Below are positions 18,160 to 25,753 of a stretch of 64,000 nucleotides of DNA, one piece after another (position 1 is the first letter of the stretch; the number at the start of each line of letters is the position of its first letter). The notes below the pieces were generated by a model, which worked only from the letters and a program-made list of their open reading frames with translations, was not told the DNA's origin and did no database searches. The translations under genes were made by a program, and so were the position numbers. Source of the stretch: Bacteroidota bacterium (lineage in GTDB: Bacteria; Bacteroidota; Bacteroidia; NS11-12g; UBA955); contig JAQCBH010000006.1 of assembly GCA_027621365.1 (NCBI GenBank), positions 1-64,000 of the forward strand. Reading direction: 5' to 3'.

Positions 18160-18175
18160 GCTCCTTAAAAGGAGC
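18160..18175 (-). promoter_or_regulatory. Hairpin covering the Shine-Dalgarno of the RemB-like gene and the asparaginase stop
   Basis: The 16-base inverted repeat GCTCCTTTTAAGGAGC (minus strand) contains the asparaginase stop TAA and the AAGGAG ribosome site, and ends one base before the RemB-like ATG. In RNA a GCUCC/GGAGC stem with a six-base loop can form. A ribosome finishing asparaginase would melt it, which would couple translation of the two genes. Structure is seen; coupling is inference. Confidence 0.5.
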
Positions 18176-19178
18176 AATTTAGGCTCACCGATTGGGTATA
18201 GCCAACGTTATTTCCTGCAAAATTCACAATAGATTGCTTGGAATAGGCCTCCAATTCTTGCTTTTCTTGTGAGCTAATCAGGTCAAGTTCTGACAACAAT
18301 TGATGAGCTACCTGGTATTGGGGTCCCATTTTGCCATCGTCAATTTTGATCACGAGGGCCATTTTCTCGGAGGGAATGGCCAGCGAATAAATACCGTCTG
18401 CACCCGTTTTGCCTATGATTCTACCTTTGGTGATTCGAACCAGATCGCTGCAGTATCGTTTGCTTCCTGCGATCAATTCTGGATGCTTGGCCACCGCTTC
18501 AACCAATCGATGACAAGCATTTTGCAGGGATTGGTCATGGGTCACTCTCTCGGGCATAATCAAGTTCAAATAAGCCAAGGCCTGATTTCGCAATGGCATT
18601 CCGTAAATCGGAGCACTGCAACCGTCTACCCCTAACTTCAGTTCTTCTTCCGGCATTTCATAAAACAACGAAATCATTTTGCGAATGCTCAATTGAAGGG
18701 CGTGGTCGGGATAGAGATATTGGTTCAAATCATAAGACTGAGCCATGCTGGCGGCCAGAAAACCGGTGTGCTTGCCAGAGCAGTTGTTGTGCAAACAAGA
18801 GGGCTTTTGCCCAGCTAGAATCAAGGCTTCGTAGTCCTTTCTCAAGGTTGGAGCTTGCGGTCCGCAACCCAAATGGTCAGCCGTAAGATTCAACTGTTTT
18901 AACATACGAGATACCAGCTCTGTATGCATGGCTTCTCCGTTGTGAGAAGCGCACAATATGGCCAATTCCTCCGATCCCCAATTCAAGCGATCAAAGTCTC
19001 CCGATTGCAAAAAAGGCAAGTGCTGAAAGTACTTCATGGCTGAACGTGGGTAAGCCCACTGTTCTGGATGGCCCATTGACCAAAGGGTTTGCCCCTGCTC
19101 ACCTACTATGACTATGGCCCCTCGGTGAAAACTTTCTACCATAGGGCCACGCCAAATCTCCACCAATACTGGATTCAT
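18165..19178 (-). CDS. Asparaginase, AnsA/PF06089 (thermolabile asparaginase II) family
   Basis: 337 residues, the family's usual length. Seen: VEIWRGPMVESFHRGAIVIV at the N-terminus, PRSAMKYFQHLPFL, CASHNGEAMHTELV, HNNCSGKHTGFLAAS (conserved SGKH) and GVDGCSAPIYGMPL. Known: the family, typified by rhizobial enzymes, hydrolyses L-asparagine to aspartate and ammonia and is unrelated to E. coli AnsA/AnsB folds. Its ATG shares a base with the pyrB stop (TAATG). Aspartate is the substrate of PyrB, so the gene order suggests a supply role. Stop and downstream ribosome site form a hairpin. Confidence 0.9.
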   Translation of the reverse strand: MNPVLVEIWRGPMVESFHRGAIVIVGEQGQTLWSMGHPEQWAYPRSAMKYFQHLPFLQSGDFDRLNWGSEELAILCASHNGEAMHTELVSRMLKQLNLTADHLGCGPQAPTLRKDYEALILAGQKPSCLHNNCSGKHTGFLAASMAQSYDLNQYLYPDHALQLSIRKMISLFYEMPEEELKLGVDGCSAPIYGMPLRNQALAYLNLIMPERVTHDQSLQNACHRLVEAVAKHPELIAGSKRYCSDLVRITKGRIIGKTGADGIYSLAIPSEKMALVIKIDDGKMGPQYQVAHQLLSELDLISSQEKQELEAYSKQSIVNFAGNNVGYTQSVSLNCSF

Positions 19179-20107
19179 TACAATTTGTGTTGGGCCAGCA
19201 AAAACAGCACAGCCATGCGAATGGCCACCCCGTTTTCCACTTGCTGAAGTATGATGCTCGAATGGCTGTCTGCCACGTCCGAACTGATTTCAACCCCTCG
19301 ATTGATGGGGCCGGGGTGCATGATGGTAATCTCTTTCGAAAGGGAAGCTAATTTCTTTGCTGTCAATCCATAGAGAGAAGAATATTCCCTCAATGAGGGG
19401 AAGAAACGCTGGTCTTGACGTTCCAATTGAATGCGAAGCATATTGGCAACATCGCACCATTCAATCGCTTCCATCAGATTGTGGCTCACGCGAACACCCA
19501 AGGTATGGATGTTTCTAGGAATCAATGTGGAAGGCCCGCAGACCATGACATCGGCTCCCAACAACTGCAGGCATTGTATGTTGCTAATGGCCACTCGAGA
19601 GTGCAGGATGTCACCGACGATGACCACCTTTTTTCCAGCGACATCGCCCAGTTTTTCGCGAATGGAAAAAGCATCCAATAGGGCTTGCGTCGGATGCTCG
19701 TGCGTTCCGTCTCCCGCATTGACAATTTGAGCATTGACGTGACGGGCCAAGAACTGACAGGCTCCAGGTGCCGGATGGCGCATGACTACCATGTCAACCT
19801 TCATGCTCAGAATGTTATTGACCGTATCAATTAAGGTCTCACCCTTTTTGACACTTGAGCTAGAAGATGAAAAATTGACCACATCGGCTCCCAGTCGCTT
19901 TTCAGCTAACTCGAACGATACGCGGGTTCGCGTTGAATTTTCAAAAAACAGGTTGGCAATGGTAACATCACGCAAAGCCGGAGTTTTCTTCACTTGACTG
20001 TTAAGCAAATCTTTGAAGGTGTCGGCTGTTTCGAAAATCGTTTGAATCTGAGCTTCGTTTAGGCCCTTAATTCCCAATAAATGATTCAAGTGTTCCCGGT
20101 TACTCAT
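19178..20107 (-). CDS. pyrB: Aspartate carbamoyltransferase, catalytic subunit
   Basis: 309 residues. Seen: carbamoyl-phosphate motif FFENSTRTRVSFELAEKRLG, flexible loop SSSSSVKKGETL, GDGTHEHPTQALLDAF, VIVGDILHSRVA and MHPGPINRGVEI. Known: it joins carbamoyl phosphate and aspartate in the first committed step of pyrimidine synthesis. No pyrI regulatory subunit gene is next to it. It overlaps pyrR by four bases (ATGA) and the asparaginase gene by one. Confidence 0.97.
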   Translation of the reverse strand: MSNREHLNHLLGIKGLNEAQIQTIFETADTFKDLLNSQVKKTPALRDVTIANLFFENSTRTRVSFELAEKRLGADVVNFSSSSSSVKKGETLIDTVNNILSMKVDMVVMRHPAPGACQFLARHVNAQIVNAGDGTHEHPTQALLDAFSIREKLGDVAGKKVVIVGDILHSRVAISNIQCLQLLGADVMVCGPSTLIPRNIHTLGVRVSHNLMEAIEWCDVANMLRIQLERQDQRFFPSLREYSSLYGLTAKKLASLSKEITIMHPGPINRGVEISSDVADSHSSIILQQVENGVAIRMAVLFLLAQHKL

Positions 20108-20643
20108 CTTTTTTCATCCAAAAGCCAAACCATTTGTTCCTGGTCTGACCATTCCACTTTTACGTATTCCCCTGTGCTCTTAGAGTCCACTACCAAGCCC
20201 CAGTATTGAGGCGTAATAGGAAGTTCTCGTTCCATTCGGCGATCAATCAATACCATTAATTCTACTTGAGCTGGACGCCCGTAATGCATCAAACCATCGA
20301 TGGCAGAGCGAACGCTTCTCCCCGTATAGAGAACATCGTCGATCAATAGGATGCGCTTGCCCTCAGTAGAAAATGGAATGTTAGAAGGTTTGGGTAAATG
20401 AATCTCTCCCCGACCGATATCATCTCGGTACAAGGTGTGGTCCAATTCTCCGAACAAGTGAAATTGATCATTCAATTGTTTAAGTTCATGGTAAACTCGG
20501 CGAGCCAATTGGACTCCTCGGGGTTGCAGTCCGACGATGGCAAAGGTTTTTGGGTCGCATCCTTGTTCGAATAATTGCGCAGCAAACCTCTTGATTATAA
20601 GGTCAATACGCTTGTTCTCGAGCAGTAGTTTAGGCGACTTCAT
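20104..20643 (-). CDS. pyrR: Bifunctional pyr operon regulator / uracil phosphoribosyltransferase PyrR
   Basis: 179 residues from the ATG at 20643, which overlaps the EVE gene by 14 bp; an extended start would add eight non-conserved residues. Seen: PRPP-binding loop RILLIDDVLYTGRSVRSAID (~98-117) and QPRGVQLARRV near the N-terminus. Known: in Firmicutes PyrR binds pyr mRNA and causes attenuation; elsewhere it may act only as a uracil phosphoribosyltransferase. No pyr attenuator was seen between the genes, which overlap with no spacer. Confidence 0.93.
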   Translation of the reverse strand: MKSPKLLLENKRIDLIIKRFAAQLFEQGCDPKTFAIVGLQPRGVQLARRVYHELKQLNDQFHLFGELDHTLYRDDIGRGEIHLPKPSNIPFSTEGKRILLIDDVLYTGRSVRSAIDGLMHYGRPAQVELMVLIDRRMERELPITPQYWGLVVDSKSTGEYVKVEWSDQEQMVWLLDEKR

Positions 20644-21043
20644 TTGCCAGTTGCAATATAGCATCAAATTCGGCTCTGCTGACAGGGCAAACCGACAATC
20701 GAGATTGTTTGATCAAAGCCATTTGAGCCAAACGAGAATCCGACTTCATTTCTGCTAAGGAAACGGGTCGTTTGAGGGCTTGAAATGGCTCTACATCGAC
20801 GCATACCCATTGTTCAACATCGGTCGTTGGGTCTTGATAATGGCCTCGAATCACTTTGGCAATGCCTACAACTTCTTTTCCCTCATTGCTGTGGTAGAAC
20901 AAGCACAAGTCGCCCACTTCCATGTCTCGGAGGTTATTGCGAGCTTGGTAATTGCGAACACCGTCCCAAAAGGTGAATCCATCTTTTTCAAATTGGGTCC
21001 AACTGTACTTAAAAGGTTCAGACTTGATCAACCAATGCTTCAT
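20630..21043 (-). CDS. EVE-domain protein (thymocyte nuclear protein 1-like)
   Basis: 137 residues from the ATG at 21043; the frame continues upstream but is unconserved and passes the promoter box. Seen: MKHWLIKSEPFKYSWTQF, GVRNYQARNNLRDMEVGDLCLFYHS and the C-terminal KQSRLSVCPVSRAEFDAIL, all typical of EVE/DUF55 proteins in the PUA-like fold. Known: EVE domains are thought to bind modified bases; the cellular role is unsettled. It is the first gene of the pyr operon and lies behind a TACCTTTG box four bases upstream. Confidence 0.9.
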   Translation of the reverse strand: MKHWLIKSEPFKYSWTQFEKDGFTFWDGVRNYQARNNLRDMEVGDLCLFYHSNEGKEVVGIAKVIRGHYQDPTTDVEQWVCVDVEPFQALKRPVSLAEMKSDSRLAQMALIKQSRLSVCPVSRAEFDAILQLANEVA

Positions 21044-21047
21044 GAAA

Positions 21048-21055
21048 CAAAGGTA
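21048..21055 (-). promoter_or_regulatory. -7 box (TACCTTTG) of the EVE-pyrR-pyrB operon
   Basis: Exact TAnnTTTG match on the minus strand, four bases before the EVE ATG, identical in sequence and spacing to the boxes before murF and dapB. No TTG was found at the usual -33 distance. Confidence 0.5.
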
Positions 21056-21141
21056 AGAATCGCACAGTTTTGTGCATTTGTATTTGGAAGCCAAACAAAT
21101 CTTGCTAAATTTACAACCAATCATCTGTTAAGAATCTTGTC

Positions 21142-21960
21142 ATGTATCTAACCACCAATCTGAAACTCCTGAGAAAACGGCGCAAACGCAGCCAAGAAGA
21201 TGTTGCTCAAAATTTGGGAATAACACGTTCAGCCTATAATAGCTATGAGAATGGAGTAGCTGAACCCGGTATTCAGGTGCTGATTCGATTGAGTGATTTT
21301 TACCAAGTCAACATTGACAAATTGATTCGATTGGATCTAGAGTCAGTTGCCGAAAGCCAATTGTCTCAATTGGAAAAAGGCTTTGATTTGGATGTGAAGG
21401 GTACTCGTTTGCGCGTTTTGGCCACAACGGTTGATTCAGAAGATGATGAAAACGTGGAATTGGTTCCCGTCAAAGCCAAAGCTGGCTATGCTACTGGATA
21501 CGCTGATCCTGATTTCATTCGAGTTCTCCCTGCTTTCAAACTTCCCTTTTTGAATCAAAATCGCAAGTACCGCACCTTCCCTATTTCAGGAGATAGTATG
21601 CCTCCTGTGCTCGATGGCGCTTTTGTAACCGGAGAATATTTGCAAGACTGGAATCACATCAAAAATGGTCAGCCTTATATCGTGGTGACTGCCGACGAAG
21701 GAATCGTTTTTAAAGTGATCTATAACCGCATAGAGGAAGATGGAAGTTTGTTGCTTTGCAGCACCAATCCGCTTTATCAACCTTACAATGTCAAGGTTCA
21801 AGACGTGCTCGAAATTTGGAAATTTGTCAATTACATCAACCCCAAGTTCGAAGAACCCAAAGCCTCGAATCAAGACGAAGTGGGTCCTGCTTTACGCATC
21901 ATTCAAAGGGAAATGAGTTTGATCCGCGAACAGGTGCGCAACATAGAAGATAAGATTTAG
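21142..21960 (+). CDS. LexA-like XRE-family transcriptional regulator with S24 peptidase domain
   Basis: 272 residues. Seen: an N-terminal helix-turn-helix of XRE type (SQEDVAQNLGITRSAYNSYENG, residues 17-38 in part), a linker, and a C-terminal LexA/S24 domain. Putative catalytic Ser152 lies in SGDSM and Lys191 in GIVFKV, 39 residues apart as in LexA-type self-cleaving repressors. An Ala114-Gly115 bond in AKAGYATGY precedes the Ser by 38 residues, where LexA is cut. A C-terminal helix (~245-272) may dimerise. Known: such proteins are stress-responsive repressors, but not all cleave themselves. It is divergent from the EVE operon (98 bp). Targets are unknown. Confidence 0.88.
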   Translation: MYLTTNLKLLRKRRKRSQEDVAQNLGITRSAYNSYENGVAEPGIQVLIRLSDFYQVNIDKLIRLDLESVAESQLSQLEKGFDLDVKGTRLRVLATTVDSEDDENVELVPVKAKAGYATGYADPDFIRVLPAFKLPFLNQNRKYRTFPISGDSMPPVLDGAFVTGEYLQDWNHIKNGQPYIVVTADEGIVFKVIYNRIEEDGSLLLCSTNPLYQPYNVKVQDVLEIWKFVNYINPKFEEPKASNQDEVGPALRIIQREMSLIREQVRNIEDKI

Positions 21961-21970
21961 CCTTTTGGGC

Positions 21971-21978
21971 TATCTTTG
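21971..21978 (+). promoter_or_regulatory. -7 box (TATCTTTG) upstream of pdhA
   Basis: Exact TAnnTTTG match starting 11 bases after the regulator stop and 22 bases before the pdhA ATG. No clear -33 TTG at proper spacing was found, so the call is tentative. Confidence 0.35.
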
Positions 21979-22000
21979 CCGCGACTTTTTTGGCACTTTC

Positions 22001-22987
22001 ATGAAATTCACCAAAGAACAATACCTGAATTGGTACAGGACTATGTTGCTCGTTCGTCGTTTCGAAGAGAAATCGGCTCAATTGTACGGACAACAAAAAA
22101 TCAAAGGCTTTTGCCATTTATATATCGGTCAAGAAGCCATTGTGGCTGGAATGATGACGGCTATTACCCCTGACGACAAGGTGATTACTGCCTACCGTGA
22201 CCACGCTCATGCATTGGCGATGGGTATGTCTGCTGACAGCGTAATGGCCGAACTTTTCGGAAAAGCAACGGGCTGTTCTGGAGGCAAGGGCGGTAGCATG
22301 CACATGTTCAGCAAAGAGAAGAATTTCTTCGGAGGACATGGCATTGTGGGTGCTCAAATCCCGTTGGGTGCAGGTATGGCTTTGGCTGAACAGTACCAGG
22401 GAACTTCGAACGTCAGTTTGACCTTCTTCGGAGACGGTGCGGTTCGCCAAGGGGCTTTGCACGAAGCATTCAACATGGCAATGTTGTGGAAGTTGCCCGC
22501 GATTTTCATTTGTGAAAACAACGAATATGCCATGGGAACCAGTGTGGCGCGTACGACCAATGTCTTGGATATATATAAAATCGGTGCCGCTTACGACATG
22601 CCCAGTTTTCAAGTAGATGGAATGAAGTGCGAAACCGTGCACGAAGCCATTGCTGAGGCGGCTGAAAGAGCTCGCAAAGGTGAAGGTCCTACCCTTTTGG
22701 AAATCAAAACGTACCGTTACCGCGGCCATTCCATGAGTGATCCTGCCAAATACAGAACCAAAGATGAGTTGGAAGCATACAAAGGGAAAGACCCCATTGA
22801 GACTACAAAAGCCAGCATCTTGAAAAAGAAATATGCGACAGAGGCTGAGTTGGAAGCCATGGAAGATGCCATCGTTGCCAATGTGAACGCCAGCGTTGAA
22901 TTTGCCGAAAGCTCTCCCTATCCCGATGCCTCTGAATTGTACAAAGACGTCTATGTAGAAGACAATTATCCCTTCATTCAGGATTGA
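22001..22987 (+). CDS. pdhA: Pyruvate dehydrogenase E1 component, alpha subunit
   Basis: 328 residues from the ATG at 22001; the 12-residue upstream extension is not conserved. Seen: RRFEEKSAQLYGQQKIKGF, YRDHAHALAMG, GGKGGSMHMF, the thiamine pyrophosphate motif GDGAVRQGALHEAFNMA ... CENN, and the phosphorylation-loop-like YRYRGHSMSDPAKYR. Known: the E1 alpha/beta pair decarboxylates pyruvate and acetylates E2 lipoyl groups. No E1 beta, E2 or E3 gene is next to it; a TPR membrane protein follows after 51 bp. A related branched-chain 2-oxoacid E1 is possible but less likely. Confidence 0.92.
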   Translation: MKFTKEQYLNWYRTMLLVRRFEEKSAQLYGQQKIKGFCHLYIGQEAIVAGMMTAITPDDKVITAYRDHAHALAMGMSADSVMAELFGKATGCSGGKGGSMHMFSKEKNFFGGHGIVGAQIPLGAGMALAEQYQGTSNVSLTFFGDGAVRQGALHEAFNMAMLWKLPAIFICENNEYAMGTSVARTTNVLDIYKIGAAYDMPSFQVDGMKCETVHEAIAEAAERARKGEGPTLLEIKTYRYRGHSMSDPAKYRTKDELEAYKGKDPIETTKASILKKKYATEAELEAMEDAIVANVNASVEFAESSPYPDASELYKDVYVEDNYPFIQD

Positions 22988-23038
22988 TTCAGCATCCAAT
23001 AAACATCATTATATTCGCCCCCCTGTTTTAGTATACTC

Positions 23039-23725
23039 ATGGATTTCAAACAAATCACCGAGAACCTTCGTCAAAGATTGACCGATTTTTATTCCAACAA
23101 CAAGAAAACTGTGCAAATCGTTGCGGGTTCCTTGGTTGTCATCGTAGGTGGATCCTACTATTGGTATGGTGTTCACATGCCCCAACAAGAAAGCCAGGCC
23201 GCTGAGAAATTGGCCAAATTGGAATATTATTTCATGAACGATTCGACCACCATCGTGTTGAATGGAGATAAAGCCTTGAAAATTGAATCAGCTCCTTCTA
23301 TTGCTGATTCTTACAGTGGTACCCATAAAGGCAGCGAAGCCGCTTTGATGGCGGGTTTGACTTACTTGCACACGGGTGAATTTAAAAAAGCGTTGAATTA
23401 TTTGGATATGGCCAAAGCAGGCGACGCAATTTTGGGCCCCCAAGTGATCGCTGCAAAAGCCGCTTGTTATTCAGAGTTGAACGATTATGGCAAGGCTGCT
23501 TCTATGTACGAGCGTGCTGCCAAATTGGGAGATAATGAATTTACAGCACGGAACTATGTCAAGGCTGCCCAGCATTATACCTTGAACAAGGATTACAAAG
23601 AAGCCCTTCGTTGCTGGGAAACCTTGAAGCAAGACTATCCCCTTTCTCAGGAAATGGGTCAAGAAGTTCAGAATGCGGATATGTACATCCAGCATTTGAA
23701 AGGACTTCTAGGAGATCTCAATTAA
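23039..23725 (+). CDS. Membrane-anchored tetratricopeptide-repeat protein (YfgM-like)
   Basis: 228 residues. Seen: a short cytoplasmic N-terminus, one transmembrane helix (~24-45, VQIVAGSLVVIVGGSYYW) and then helical repeats in the periplasm, with TPR-like units such as AALMAGLTYLHTGEFKKALNYLDMA and AAKAACYSELNDYGKAASMYERAAKL. The topology is like YfgM/ancillary SecYEG-BamB proteins, a common Bacteroidetes gene of unclear role, probably protein-protein interaction at the inner membrane. It follows pdhA by 51 bp and is followed by a hairpin and terminator. Confidence 0.85.
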   Translation: MDFKQITENLRQRLTDFYSNNKKTVQIVAGSLVVIVGGSYYWYGVHMPQQESQAAEKLAKLEYYFMNDSTTIVLNGDKALKIESAPSIADSYSGTHKGSEAALMAGLTYLHTGEFKKALNYLDMAKAGDAILGPQVIAAKAACYSELNDYGKAASMYERAAKLGDNEFTARNYVKAAQHYTLNKDYKEALRCWETLKQDYPLSQEMGQEVQNADMYIQHLKGLLGDLN

Positions 23726-23812
23726 AGGTCCAGTACCATCTTTGATTTCTGACGCTGTCCTTTTCTTTTAAAAATTATCATTCGGTCAAATCCCTGTGAC
23801 GAAATTCATGTT

Positions 23813-23839
23813 CATTCGTGATTTTGCAAAAATCGAATG
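23813..23839 (+). other. Stable hairpin in the TPR gene 3' region
   Basis: CATTC(gt)GATTTT-gca-AAAATCGAATG gives an 11-bp stem with a two-base bulge and a three-base loop, ten bases upstream of the terminator. It could protect the mRNA end or belong to a small 3'-derived RNA. The structure is direct; function is unknown. Confidence 0.45.
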
Positions 23840-23849
23840 TCAGCCAATG

Positions 23850-23874
23850 ACCCTGTTGAATAACGGGGTTTTTT
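23850..23874 (+). terminator. Rho-independent terminator after the pdhA-TPR unit
   Basis: ACCCTG / CGGGGT stem (six pairs including one G-U) with loop TTGAATAA, followed directly by a run of T. It lies 125 bases after the TPR stop and 70 bases before the DUF349 gene. Only one other gene-external terminator (48268-48298) was recognised in the window. Confidence 0.65.
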
Positions 23875-23944
23875 GCTTGGGTAGCTTCTATGAACCTACT
23901 CATACTTCCGTGTAAAAAACTATAAATACCTATACCTTACTACC

Positions 23945-25753
23945 ATGATCCAACACGCTGAAAGCTACAGCAGTGAATTGCAAATCGCCGAAACTTTGAT
24001 GCAGGCCGATCCACAAACCGTTCGCCACACATTCCATAAAATGGACAAAGAGGCCTTGTTGGTTTTTGCCGAAAACATGATCAACACTCCTTTAGAAGAA
24101 GATAGCCAGGCCATTTTTGATACCTTGTTATCTGCCTTTGATCAATGCTTGGATCGCGAGCGCCCACAGTTAATCAAAGAGTGGGTAGAATCGGGTAAAG
24201 AGGTACGAGATTTTGTTCCTCCACACGATCCCTTGAAGAATCGTTTGCAGGCGGCCGTTGAGGCGTTCAAAGCCAAACGCGAGGATCAACGCAAGCAAGC
24301 TTTGGCAGAGCGTTTGGAAAATCTCAAGCAAAAGCAGAGCATTTTGGCCACCATACAAGCCTTGGCTGAAGCAGAAGAAACGGAATCTTCTTTGGGTGAA
24401 ATGCGTGAATTGATGCGCAAATGGAAGGAAATTAGGCACATTCCTCAAGAGCATCAGGAAGAGTTGTATGCGGCGTATAAAGTGGCTGTTGATCGGTTTT
24501 ATGACAACCTCTCTATGTTCATGGAGTTGAAAGATTTGGATCGTGAAAAAAACCTTGAGGTCAAAATTGATTTGATCAAACGCACCGAATCGCTCAAAGA
24601 GGAAAGCAGTGTGCGCAAAGCCATGGTGGGATTAAATAAGATTCACGAGGAATGGAAAAATACAGGTCCCGTTAGAAAGGAGATATCAGAGGAAATTTGG
24701 AATCGCTTCAAATTGGCTTCTGATACCATCATTCAAGTAAAGAAGGCACAACAAGCCGAGATCGATACAGAGCGTCTTTCCAATTATCAGCAGAAAATGT
24801 TGTTGGTGGAAAAAGCAGAGACAGCATTGACTGCCCTTCCATCTAGCCCCCGCGAGTGGTCACAAGTATCCAAACAGCTAGACGAATTGATGGAATCATG
24901 GAAAACCATAGGTCCCGTACCCGCGGAACACAACGAAGAGATTTGGAAGCGATTTCAATCGGCTAGAAATGGATTCTATACCGAGAGAAAGCAATTCTTC
25001 AAACAGCTTGACTCTGTGCGCGAAGAAAACCTCATCGCCAAACTCAAGTTGTGTGTAGAAGCTGAATCCTTGCAGGATAGCACTGAATTTCAGAAAACGG
25101 CTGATTTGTTGCAGGCCCTTCAAGAAAAATGGAAAGCCATTGGCCCCGTTCCAGAAGAACACAATGAAGGCATTTGGAACCGTTTCCGTGCTGCCTTTGA
25201 TAACTTTTATGGCCGTAGAAAAGTGTGGATGTCGGAGCGCAAAGAGCAAGAATCGGGAGCTGTTGAACTGAAAGAAGCTGTTTTGGTGAAGTTGGAAGGC
25301 TTGCGCGAAATGACCGATAACCAAGCCATGTTTGCGGAATTGAAAAAGCTGCAAAAGGAATGGAACGATTCGGGATTTGTTTCTGGTAAGAAATTTCACA
25401 GTTTGAACAACAAGTACAGAGCCCTGTGCGACGAGTTGTTTGGTCGCTACCGTGAGGAAGCCCAGCAGAATAGACGGAATCAATACAAGTCTTCGATTGA
25501 TCGTATGGCCAAAGGCCCCAATGCGGCCACGACCATGAACATAGAAGAGCGCAAGATTCGAGATCGCATTTCTAAAGTAAAGGAAGAAATACTCACCATT
25601 GAGAACAATAAGAATTTCTTCACTTTATCGAAAAATGCCGATGCAGTATTGAAGCAGTTTGATGACAAAATTTCTCAACTCCAATCGCAGTTGGGCAAGT
25701 TAAAGGAAGAGGCCGATATGTTGAAGCAGGCCCGCTCCCAACATGCTTCATAA
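23945..25753 (+). CDS. DUF349-repeat coiled-coil protein
   Basis: 602 residues, no signal peptide. Seen: several DUF349 repeats recognisable by the pattern GPVxxExxExIWxRFxxAxDxFY: KEISEEIWNRFKLASD (~240), EHNEEIWKRFQSAR (~330) and EHNEGIWNRFRAAFDNFYGRRK (~410), with less perfect copies around 155 and 480. The rest is charged helix, with a long coiled coil near the C-terminus (~535-595). Known: DUF349 proteins are widespread in Bacteroidetes and Actinobacteria; no biochemical role is firmly set. It is first in a tight operon and overlaps the next gene by 11 bp. Confidence 0.9.
   Translation: MIQHAESYSSELQIAETLMQADPQTVRHTFHKMDKEALLVFAENMINTPLEEDSQAIFDTLLSAFDQCLDRERPQLIKEWVESGKEVRDFVPPHDPLKNRLQAAVEAFKAKREDQRKQALAERLENLKQKQSILATIQALAEAEETESSLGEMRELMRKWKEIRHIPQEHQEELYAAYKVAVDRFYDNLSMFMELKDLDREKNLEVKIDLIKRTESLKEESSVRKAMVGLNKIHEEWKNTGPVRKEISEEIWNRFKLASDTIIQVKKAQQAEIDTERLSNYQQKMLLVEKAETALTALPSSPREWSQVSKQLDELMESWKTIGPVPAEHNEEIWKRFQSARNGFYTERKQFFKQLDSVREENLIAKLKLCVEAESLQDSTEFQKTADLLQALQEKWKAIGPVPEEHNEGIWNRFRAAFDNFYGRRKVWMSERKEQESGAVELKEAVLVKLEGLREMTDNQAMFAELKKLQKEWNDSGFVSGKKFHSLNNKYRALCDELFGRYREEAQQNRRNQYKSSIDRMAKGPNAATTMNIEERKIRDRISKVKEEILTIENNKNFFTLSKNADAVLKQFDDKISQLQSQLGKLKEEADMLKQARSQHAS

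Noticed and set aside
22118-22999. 293-codon open frame on the minus strand over pdhA
   Set aside because: It is fully antisense to a strongly conserved enzyme, and its translation (His/Phe/Val-rich) has no domain signs.
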